A stretch of 64,000 nucleotides of DNA from Bimastos eiseni (lineage: Eukaryota; Annelida; Clitellata; Crassiclitellata; Lumbricidae). The stretch's first letter is position 1. Each line of letters begins with the position of its first letter. Below are positions 47,420-59,100 of this stretch, one piece after another. A program made the translations under genes and the position numbers. The notes under the pieces are model-generated. The model was given only the letters and a program-made list of their open reading frames with translations, was not told the DNA's origin and made no database searches. The DNA lies in the NCBI GenBank assembly GCA_959347315.1, contig OY365806.1, positions 51,078,068 through 51,142,067 on the forward strand, written 5' to 3'.

Positions 47420-47600
47420 ATAGGTTGTGATGGTCGGTTATGGTTCGGTGTGGAATCATGAGGGTCGGTTAGGGTTAGAGTTAGGGTCAGTGTCGTTTTT
47501 GGACATGTGTGTGAGACCTTTGGCTGCTGAAGTAACCATTCTGTGCATTGCTAGGCCAAAGTTTTGGCAGCAGAAGCACTATGCTAATTGCTTATGGATC
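47420..47600. repeat. dispersed GTTAGGG/CCTTTGGC repeat
   Basis: Shared pieces occur at 41040-41100 (GGTTAGGGTTAGTGTCGG), 42085-42165 (ACCTTTGGCCGCAGAAGT and AGGCCAAAGTTT) and 42470-42550. The inverse CCTTTGGC/GGCCAAAG spacing suggests a short palindromic element of unknown class. Confidence 0.55.
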
Positions 47601-47901
47601 AAATAATTTAAAAGAAAGAAAATTACTGTTTTGTAAGCAAAAGGAAATGGGTTATCGTGAGTCAATCAGCGAGTGTTAATATTTACACTTAGATGCTCCT
47701 GCCCTGAGCTAGGCTTTGTTATTTTGGAGATTACGATTATCACACAGTTTGTATTACTCTGTTAAATTTACGAAGCATTGAGCGTTGCATCTTGATTAGT
47801 AAACAATCACTGATGAAAACACTATGGTTGTTGTGATTTTATTTTTTATTTAGTATCACTATTTATCGATGTATGAAAGCTGTAATTGCTGCTTGTTTTA
47901 G

Positions 47902-50900
47902 GATCTTTGAAATTCAAACGAAATGGATGTGATGAATGGCACCTGCCATGTCACCTCCCTTCCATCTCAATCTAGACATTTAGATATTTTTGCATCACCA
48001 GAATTGTCAAAAACAGTGCATGAAACGAGTTCCACTGATGCAGAACTGTTGTCTTGTTTTTCAATGCCACCAAGACCCATTGTCCAGAAGCTGAACGAAT
48101 ATAAAGATTATCATTCGGCAAGAGGCACGAAACGGCTCTTGATTGAAAGTGGCATTCATTTGGACCACGCAGTTTCGCCAAAGCGTGTCAGGGCTATTGA
48201 TGTTGTTCTTCAAGACGTTATTGATGTTAACAGATTATCAACAGGCAGAAACAGCATTGCCACATGCCAACTTCTGCAAACTAGACTCGAAAGTGATAAA
48301 AAGTGTAGTTTGAAAGAAGAAAGACTTTGCTTTGCCAAAACAACTGATTTTTCTGACACAGTAGTGGAAGGTGATTTGTTAAAAGGACCTTTAAGTTGCA
48401 TTATTGAATCAGGAGAATTGACGAGTAGTACTCTTTGGTCTCCTCTCCAGCTAGCTTGTCAAGTTGATGGTGCCTCTGATGAATTGGAGCAGTCAGCGGT
48501 GAAAGACAAACTCTCGACGAATGATAACAGAATATCTTTTGATGTAGTACAACAGCCACTGAATCCCAACAGAAGTCAGACGATGCCATTCTTTGGACAG
48601 TTTGGGGGAAGCACTTATGGTGCATCATCATCATCATATGTTAATGTGCCAAGAACCATGCTGCTTCCAGTGGCACAGAACATGCTACATATGGGCTCTG
48701 CAGTTCCAAGATTTGGCACGAATGCCTCATCTTCTATGTTTCATCTTTCTCAGACTGCTCCAATGCCTGGACCTGGTGGAATTTTCTGTCTGCCAGGAAG
48801 TGCTCCGGCTTTTTCCACTGCTTCGGAACTACCAGCTACGCAACATGCCTGCATGCCATCTGCATATGCTGCTCAGAGACAGACTGGTTGTAACACAAGA
48901 TGGAATCTACTGGAACAGCAGAATTCCAGCATTCCACAACAGTATCCGAGTTATTCCAATTCATTTTTATGGCGTCAAGGTATGTCAGGACAGGAGAGCA
49001 TAGATCACTGTTTCTGGCCATCGTATCAGACTCAGCAGCAGCAACTTCAGCAGCAGCATCAACTCAGGAGTAATCCTGGTATTTCTCTCAGTCCTGGAAG
49101 AGGGCACGCTTCTGGAGTAGGCCTCCATCACATTTCCCGACCTCAATCTGCCCACGGATCTGACTTGTGTCCAGACCTGCATCATTCACCTGGGACACCC
49201 CAGTCGAGAAAGACACCACTTGGCTCATCCCCAGTTGAGAAACCTCCAAGCGTGTCTCGCCCACCAGGGGACTTGCTTGACAACCCACTTGGTTCGTCTG
49301 CTCTGCCAGCATCTGTGCATGAGCCCAGGATCTCTTTAACAATGTCTTCATCACATCATTTGTCATACCCATTGATATCTGACCAATTGTCACAGGGAAC
49401 TCAGTCATCTCGTGATTTAGCATCAAAGTTACCGATTTCACAGATGTCATCATCGAAGACTCCACAGATTAGGCAGATGAGCCAAGAGTTACCGACAACA
49501 GTTAGCGCTGCTTCTCATCCGTTGTCTCAGATGGGATTAGACATTCCAGCATTCCCTCCTCTTAATACTGCTCAGCCCAGCTTTCCTTCATCATCTTCAT
49601 TATTGGTGCATCGATATGCAGGGTTCGAGAACAGGTTTCAACACCCGCCTGGCATTCACGAGTCTTCGCATTCTATTTGGCCACAGCAACTGCGGCAGAA
49701 TTTTCCATCGACCGCATCAAACTTTCCAGGCAATGACAGAGCTTTATTGATGATGCCTGGAATGCATCAGGTGGTAAGGAAGCCATTTGGTTATCCACAG
49801 GTGAACAGTCATTGTGGTGCAGTTCCATTTCCAATGTCTCAGCGATTTCCGCCACCAGCGGGTTCCAGCTCTGTAGTCTTGACCGACCTGCTGCAGCAGC
49901 ATAGCATGATGCAGCAACGTTCATGGATGCCTCCAGGTCCTATGGAAGTGGCATCATCGCATGCTCTACAGACTGATTCTCAAGCAATCAACAAGGTGAC
50001 CACTGCATCAGATCTGCCATCATCCATAATGTCTCCTTCTCACTTTGTGACACAGTCAGTCAGATCACTGAAGGCAGAAAGATTCGAGTTAACGAAGTCT
50101 GAATCACGTTCCTATGACTTATCACTCACTCAAGTCATGAACACTCAACGTGTTCAGACGCCCAGCATCACTGCCACAAATGACTTTAGACCCGATGCAG
50201 AAGTTTATTTGAATACTCCAGTGCAGAAATCACCATCAGCTGCAGCCAAAACAATGTTAAAGATAGAGAATAATGAGCAATTGGATGCTTCTGTGAACTG
50301 CGTTGTAACTACCATGGCAATTCGTTCCAGGAATATTTGTTCACTGGCTGTGGCATCTACTGCTGCAGTAACATGTGTGTCAGGTTCATTACAAAGTGCT
50401 TCAAATATGGAGTCGATCTACACAGCAAATCCTGCTGTTCTCTGTTCAAAGAATGGAGAAGTGGAAGAAGAAGGATTCAGATCATCTGCCAGATCATATG
50501 TATGTCATTTTAAAATCGGTTTCCATATTACATTAGCTTTCATCTTTGTACAATGTACATGGTTTTACTTTAGTTGTATTTGACAATAAATAAATAAGCT
50601 TCTGAAAAGCAAGTTCGTCCTCTGCAGTGACAGTGAATATTCCTTTAATATTATTATTTAAAGTTGATTTTTATGCCCTTTACAAAAAATTATTTGAGTA
50701 AGAATGTAAATTAAGTTCATGAAAAGCCAAGCATCATCTTTGAAATAACATGAAATGTGCCTCAAAATGCTTTATCATTAATATATTTGTTTGTGCTTAT
50801 TTTGTACTTTTATAGCTTTTATCTTAGATTGAATCTGCATTAGTCCTTAGAGGCTTGGTTGATTGATCCAAATGCTTGACTGAAATGCTACATCAGTCTG

Positions 50901-53118
50901 ACAACCTTGGGGAGATGTATCAGCCAGAGGAACCAAAGCTTCTTGAGTAAGGTAGACCGCAGATGCGCACATGAGCACAGCTTAGAGGGAACAATGTTAC
51001 TTTTGAGTGCTTTTGAGAATAACTGGAATATTATCTGGGTCTATATCAATCTTCCTAATGCATACATGTACTTACTAACATGCATCTATGTATGCATGAA
51101 AAGAGATGCAACATACACCAACAACTGGGGTTGAACACCAGTTCAGGAAGTAGTCCACACAGAAAGACAGATATGACAAGTCAAGAGTCTGACAAGAAAT
51201 CGGTCTCACAGGACCATCAACCAAATTCCAGTCTGAACATGTGCAGTTAAAATACATTGCTCATCTTTTATAGGATTGATTTTTTATGCCAAATGCTCAG
51301 ATGGTGTGCAACTTACAGCTACTCAACATACTCAATCCTATCCCACCCTAATATGCTACACGTAACAATTGAAGCCTTAATCAGAATAACCGCGGAAGTC
51401 CATTTTCGGTTTGTTGATATATCCCCCAAAATTTTTTTAATCTACAGATATTATATATCTGTATACTTTAAAAATTTGTTAAAGTCTACAGATATTATAT
51501 CTGTATACTTTACAACATTTTTAAGGTCTACAGATATAATACATCTGCAGATTTAAGACATTTTTTTGGGGGGGGGGGGGTATATCAAGAAACCGAAAAT
51601 GGACTTCCGAGGTTCTTCCAATGAAGGCTTCAATTAATAGCTTTGGTAGGGAATTTACTGTTTTATTTGCACTGAGTTTTGAATCCATGCTGCACAGCTG
51701 AAAGGCAATTTGTTGGCTATCTAAGAAGTCAAAAATTATTTGAATATGAACACATTTATCTTGATACATATGTATAAAGACATACATATATAGTTATGCA
51801 CATGCATATACACATGCATACATTTATGCAGATGTTCACATATGATATTGTTTTTCCAATATTAACATGCAGCAGTTGTCACCAGGCTCCAGTGCCATCT
51901 CCTCAGCTAAAGTACCTGCAGGCAGTGCATCACTTGGCACTGGAAACGGTGAAAATATGGAACATACCAACTACAGCAGCAGCAGCAACCATCCTACATC
52001 TCTACCAAAGCTGTCTGATGGTTCTGATTCCACCCTTAGGTTAATACAATAACTTTTATATTTAGCATGTCTGACTGATAGATATTAGTGATCAAGTTGA
52101 ATGTAATTTGATTAAGATAAATTTATGCTCTTGTAGTACCTTGTGGCTGCCTTTCAAATCCACTGTATCTGTGGGAAGAAAACCATTCAAATTAAAGATA
52201 CTTGAGAAAGAACAGCAACAAAGAGATTTCAATGAAAACAAATGTTAAATGTAGATATATGAATAATCCATTCACTTTGAGCAGTTGTAGAGAAATGTAA
52301 AATTCATAATTTGCTATTTTTTTCTATCTTTTTAGAAGCTCTACTGCGTTGTCTTCACAGCATTCCGTTTCAAATCTCACTGAAGCACCCAGAGACTTGA
52401 ACCACCAGCCGTTCATGTCTGGTATTCCTCGGTCCAAATCAGACCAATTCTTTCAGAACAGAATTGTATCTAGTCCTCCACTGCAGTCGCCAAGTCTGTC
52501 TGTTCATCAAGGTTAGAATGTTGATTTACTTGTTGAATTCTGTACTACTAAAGAGTGGATGTATTGTGCTGACACAAAAGCATTTAAAATTGGAAAGGGT
52601 GTATCTGTTTTTGTAGAGTGGAATGGTGGAACCTCATGGTATCCTTGTCAAGCTCCTGTTTTTGTTTAGATGCAGTCCCCACTGTAACAAGGTTGTATCA
52701 GAATTGATGTTTATAATGTAGGACTCGATCTATACAATTCTTTCTCTGGTGCTTTAAAATTAAGTTTTTATTTTCAGATGTCGAGGCCATGGCAATGAAT
52801 TCACAGATGTACCAAGACTGGTTGATGCAACGAGACAACAGCCTGGCTGAGGAGATCAAGTGCCTCGAACTTCAGGTTGCTCAGCGTCGAAAGACAAAGA
52901 AGTCACTGATGGCCAAACAGAGAACCGTAAGAATAATGTCTTGCTCTGTTATTGTTTTACTTGGCTGTTGTATTACTGGTTCTTTGTTTACATAATTTTT
53001 GCTGCGATCTTTTGTTTTGCTCAGTTCTTTTTGATCTTGTTTTTACTCTGTCCTGAAGATAAGCTGGAAACCTTAGATAGCTATGTATCAGGGTCTTTGT
53101 GAGGTTCTGAAAAGGCGC

Positions 53119-53152
<34 letters not shown>

Positions 53153-56100
53153 GATATATATATATATATATATATGGACAGACAGGTATGTGTAATATAT
53201 ACTTATGATGTTATCTTTTAGGCACAGAAATCTGGTCGTGAGCTATCTGAGGATGACATCCGACGTCTTTCAGAGACAGGTGATGAGCAGACTCGCCTTC
53301 AGCAGCAGCTCTATCAGTGTCGCAAAGATGCTCGTTCTCATCAGTCCAAAGTCCAAGAGTTCAGACTTAAAACAGTGGTACAACATCTTTATGTATTACG
53401 TATGCTCTTGCCTTTCACCTCTGTGTCTTTGTCAGGTTTTTATAGGTCAGAGAGCTTATTAGTTGTATTATGTATTTATTGATATTTGTTACACCAATCT
53501 GGTGTTTTCATGGTCTGTAAATCTGATTCTGAGGCACAAGCACAGATGCAGATGGAGCTTATTAAGAGTCCATTGGACAGGCTCAAACTCAGAACCTCTG
53601 GAATACAAAGCCAGTTTGACCTAAAAAATTATTACTACTTTTTGAAAATAGAAAAGTTTTTCTGGGTAGATACAGTAGTGCTATAAGATAAAATTTCAGC
53701 ATGAGTCACAAGTTAAAGGTCATTTTATAGCAAAGGGCCAATAGAAGCATAGGCATATAGCACCTCTTCTAGAAATCTACTCAGAGGCGCTCCCAGACCG
53801 ACCTCGACCAAAGCAGACAGATTTCAGAGTAGATTAGAAAGGGAACAAAGAGTTCCTAGGCAAGAGCAAAATAATGGGAGGCCATTCCAAGCAGTCCGAA
53901 AAATCATGATGCTGCGTAATAGAGGTCCAAGAGTAAGAAGCAAGAAGAAGACCCTGCAAGGAAGAATGCAGCATCTTGCCAGCGCTTCTACTAGCGGCAA
54001 CAGGCCCTGAAGGTAAGTAGGTGCTGCGCCGCAAGTACAACACCAGATTAGGACAGAAATGCAATGTGCTGGGAGGGGTAACCAATGTAATATTAACATC
54101 CTGCATATTGGCAAACACATGGTCAATCCTGGAGATGCCCCTATCAGGTGAGCACATGTCCGATGAACTGGCTCTAGCTGCCCAGTCCTACCACGTGCGA
54201 TGCCAGCATATGAGGTAGGGCAGTTGTCGAGACGACTCGTGACGGAAGCGTTGATGAGAGTACCTACAGCACTGGCAGAGATGGAATGGGGGACAATCCA
54301 TAGTTGACGCAACTGGTCAAAACAGCTGCGATTTACCGAGTTAGCATGCTTGATGAAAGAGAGCTCCTGGTCAAGAATAACCCAAGGTTAATTCATTCAT
54401 TCATTCATTCTGAGCATTTATGTAGTGCCCCTTCAAGAAACCTACTCTGGAGCGCTCCTAGCCCAGCCATGACTTAAGAAAAAAGACTTGAAGGAGTTAT
54501 AAAAACTTGATGGTTGGGCAATGAGTGGAACTCAAATGGGAGATCGTTCCATAATGAAGACCCACTGGAGAAAGCACGGTGCTGTCTAACAGCCATGCAA
54601 GCACGTGGAACTAGTAGCTCACCCCTCGTTGTAGAGGGGTGATGCTTCCAAAGCACCCAACATGCTGCAATGTCAGACATTGGGCAGCAAAGATCACGCA
54701 GGTAAGATGGAGCACAACCAAGAATGCAATGCGAAACAAGAGCAGCTTTGCGGTATTAGATTCACTGTGACATTGACAGCCAATACTGGTAAGATCATGA
54801 GTCATAAACTCCAACTTCTTAAGCACCACTTGAAAGCCCGGGTTTTCGAGTTGTGCTTTATAAGTTGGAGTTTATGACTCATGATCTTATGAGTATTGTA
54901 TCAAGAGTTTCAAGCTGACTCTGAGGCATGTCAACTAAGGCTGTAATCAGTGATAGTAATTTAATTATTTGGCATTGCACTGTCAGAGATCGAAGAAAGA
55001 AGGATTATTCTTAGATCTGTCATTCTCTGCACTGTAGTACTTTAATTCATGCCCTGGTTCCTTTGATAGGGACAAGGAATTCCTGATGCACATGTTCAGC
55101 TTCCTATTATCGATGGCAACCAGGAAGGATCACTGGATCGGATGCAACAGTTTGCTGGTAAGTTTTGGCTTTGTTCTAGAATTGCAAATTCATCTGTGCT
55201 TTGCTTTGCATTTGAATGTGTATTTCACTGTGAAATATACATTCAAAGTTTTATGCTCATGAGTTACATGATTGGGTCTATTCAACGGGGAAATGAATTT
55301 ATGGGTGCATTTACTTCGTAATAATAAATTGACAGGTATACTACTCTTGCTTAACTTATATGCGCGAATGTTCTTGACTAGTTTCCTGTTCAACAGTGCA
55401 TCTCTTTCCGGATTGCGATGCTGGTTTGGTGCTCTCTCTCTAGTTGTGCACTGAGCTATATCGTTCGGTCTCTGACATGCCATGATGCCCTAATGAGCTC
55501 GTAAACAGTTCTGAGAGCTCTTACTGCTGTGTTCATTTTAAAAGTGCTCAATAGTCTCTGGACCAATGGCACGTCTCCCAGCAGTTTCTACTATCGAAAG
55601 ATGTTGTCAACTGTCAATGCTGAGTACATCTAACAAGAAAGAGGCCATATTCTGACATCGCTTTTTTTTAACAAAATCGACAATCGTGTCTACAAAATTG
55701 CCCATTGTTCAGCTAATCTCTTATAGAATGACCTGCTTGACCTGAATTTTCTGGCACTCTTCTCTAAACTTGTTGCCTAATTAGTCGGCTCTAACACTTA
55801 AATGACGAGCTGCATTTATTTCTCAGTCACTTTTAATAATACACTCTCTTTGTTGAAGGGCTAATTCAATCCTTTACTTAAAAACCTATCATGGACATCA
55901 ACATTTTGTCAAACTTTGGACCATCTCCAACCTCAATGACATTTCAGATATTACACAGACCATAGCCTGCTCTCTTGTGTACTCTTGCCTCGGTTATGCC
56001 AACTCTCTGTTTGCAGGCATATCAGATCTTGAAGTCAACAACGGGCTTGAATTCTCTGGCTCATGTGGTGCTGCATGTATGTACTCGTGCATACTCCTTT

Positions 56101-59100
56101 ATCGTAATTGGTCAGCAGAATTGGTTTCATGTTGAACTCAAAATCAGATTTAAGTTAGCTGTGTGACAAGTCATAAGATTCTTACAATGAGCAATAAGCC
56201 TACCTAACTTCAACCATAGATGCTGGGCTATTTCAATCTCCATCTCGATACATCCCTCCTGTGGCCTGCAATTTGGGGCATGGGAGTTTTGGTTGAGCGT
56301 CGATGTAGCATTCTCAGCCCAAGACTTGCACCTTCTTCATACACATGGCTCCTGGTGACTGACTAACTGTGTGTCAGGCTTGCATTTCTGTTTAACTTTG
56401 TGTGCATTCGAATGGTTTGTTATAATAATGATAATAATAATAATACCCCTTTCTCCATCTCCAGTCGCCTCCTCTCTCAAATTCTGTGATGGCTTCTTAA
56501 GTGATATATCCTCCTTTTTGTCTATTAACCTGTATTCTCATCATTTTGTCCTCTTTTATGCCGCCTTTCACTCAGCGCTGAAACTCAAACTTTTCAAACT
56601 ATAGATGTGCCAGTGATTGAGTTTCGTGTCGTGTTGATAAATTTGGGTGATTTTCATACATTACCACCAGACAGCCTTTATCCACATGCTCAACTAATCA
56701 ACTATTTGTCAAATTTGCACAATGCCAGTGATGAAAGGGAGATTCATCATCAGGCAGTTTGTGAACTGGAGTAATCACGGGAGTGATCTTAGGCTTGAAG
56801 AAAAGTTTCTTATTAACCACATTTTTAATCCAGACTGTTTGATCTTTTAGGTAGCAACCAAACTGAACAAGGTTTTTCAAATGAAGTTCCCACCTTAGGA
56901 AAGCACATGACATCTCCAGTTGAGATGCTGCAGCATCAGCAGTTGAATCTGAATATGCCGCCGCTGCCTCAAGGCTTAGCTCCTAAGTTAACTTTGCACT
57001 CAGAGCAGCCCTGCCACCAGTATCGGGTTCAGAGTCGATTCTTCCTTCCAGAGAGTCCTAGAGAAATGCAGTTTCTTCCAGGTCAGGTTCCAGATGCATC
57101 GTTTCGACCATGGCTCAAGGGAGAGAGTGGCATGAGATTTCCTTGCCCTTCTGCTTCGGGAATAATGACACCAGATCCAGCCGGTGTTGCGATGCAAAAC
57201 CTGGTAAATTCCAGGCACAGTGCTACTGGTTTCGCACTGCTCAGTAGCAATTTGGACAGACTCGGTGCTAAAGATTCCAATCGGTCGAACAGCAACTGTG
57301 GTGCTTACACAAGAACTGAAGATGGCCAGGACAGAGCTAATCAACAGACGCATTTCAATATAGACACTTCACGCAGAGGTAGTTCAATCTCTACCTATTC
57401 ATCGATAGAGTTGTTCTTTGTTCATTTGACCTTAAACTATTAATTATTACAATTATATTATTTGTATATCAATATTAATAATATTTTATATTGCAGGGAT
57501 GAATATATTAATATCAGTTACTAACGAAGGAACAAAGGTCTTTAAGGAAACCTGTCAGTTGTGGAATAAAGTCTTTCAGAAAGTCTGTCGATTGGACAAC
57601 AAGGAGTCATTCCAAGCATGTCTCAATTACAAAAAGTCAGAGAGAAAGTCTTTAAATGTGAAACAGAAATCTGTCATTAAGTCTTTCAGTGGGTAACAAA
57701 AGTCTTTCAGAATGTCTTTAATGGGAACTGCAGAAAATCGCTCAATGGGAATGAAAAGTCGTGCATTGCTTGACTTTTAGAATGTTTTTCGGTGGGAAGG
57801 CCAGGTCATGTAAGAGACAAGAAGTGTTTCATGTATACAGTCATTCAATGCAGAATAAAACTATTTTCAATGTAGTGACAAGAGATCTTTCAAAAAGTCT
57901 TTTAATGGCAGAACAACTCTGATCAGCTTGTTCTAGTTGTGCTTGTGCTTTAACCATAAAATCCTTTAACATGTACAGACACATATAATTAGTGTGCTAT
58001 TACATGACATAATGTTTTGCTTCCTTAAAATATACTTGACATGTGTCTTTCAGCCATAGAGGATCATGTGATTCCACGACCGCTTTTGTTTGGGACTGAA
58101 GCCCATGATGTGAATAAACCTCCTTTTTTAGAACCACACAAGGTACTTGTTTAAACTGAATTTGTTTTGATATTTATAGTAATGAAATAATAAGTTTGAT
58201 GTAAAGTTGACTTACTGCAAGACAGTGTTTTGCAATGTTCAGAACTGATGCCCTTTTGTGTACTGTATTTTTCTGCAGTTGTTTCTAACAATGAATTTTG
58301 GTTCCAGTCTCCTCTGCATTGGTCTATATTTAGATTTTAAAGCCCATAATGCAAACTGTTTAGAACTTGTGACTGGGATCTGTCCAGAGACTGTGTTGAA
58401 CTATAGAAAATATAGAAAGCTAGCATGGGTTCAAATCTCACCATGTCCAGCTGCTGACCTCTCAGATATCAACTGGCAGTCATGGCTCTAGACTTTTCCA
58501 GCAGAGGGGCTGGGAAGCCTGACAGAGGGGCAAATTGGATGTCTGTTTTCTTCAAAACTACAATTGTAATAAAATTTGGAGGGGCCACCGTGGGGCCACT
58601 GACTCAGTTGGTACGCACTGACTTCCCTTCTGTACAACCACCACAGTGAACTGGATCGGTTTAACGGGTTGCGGTTATGAAGTACAACTAAATTTTCAAT
58701 TGACCTTCAACCTATTTACCTTCTGCGGTACTAGTGATGATACTGTTGAAGGCTTCAGAGTATCTAATTAATAACTGATGCTGGTGCCTTTATCAGAATG
58801 CACAAGATATCAGCCATGGAAGATCCTACACAGTGGATGGTCACTCAGCTGAAAGCGCAATCAGGAGTAATGATCTGTTCGATTCCAAGGAATCTCGATC
58901 TATGTGAGGCTATGAGTTAGATTACATTACATGTGTTTTCCCTGATAGATGGCAGAACAGAAAAATTGGTTTTGCTGGATCTTGATGAATTACTCATCTG
59001 GAATTTTGCATAGGTGACTGGAGAACAAGGGAAATGTATGACTTTGGCTCAAGTTCGACTCTTGTCAAGGATGACGGATTCGACGTTGACAGCGACTAAG

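Larger units (their letters stand above)
45113..47901. promoter_or_regulatory. divergent intergenic interval between AGAP and KMT2C/D-like
   Basis: About 2.8 kb separate the two start codons, which point away from each other. I see no further exon or conserved motif. The interval holds a palindrome at 46246-46316, a short AT-rich tract, an ATT microsatellite near 46810-46850 and a copy of a GTTAGGG/CCTTTGGC dispersed repeat at 47420-47600. Both promoters and 5'-UTR exons must lie here or in nearby introns. Confidence 0.5.

Noticed and set aside
48593..49003. 136-codon plus-strand frame inside the big KMT2C/D-like exon
   Set aside because: It is a shadow frame; the 859-codon frame has the splice continuity and the homologous downstream exons.
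57499..57696. 65-codon frame after exon 7 with an acceptor-like start
   Set aside because: It ends in a stop, consists of the AAAGTCTTTCAG repeat, and exon 7 joins 58054 in frame without it.
58430..58460. GGGTTCAAATCTC, resembling a tRNA B box
   Set aside because: No A box at the right distance; probably chance or an old SINE.
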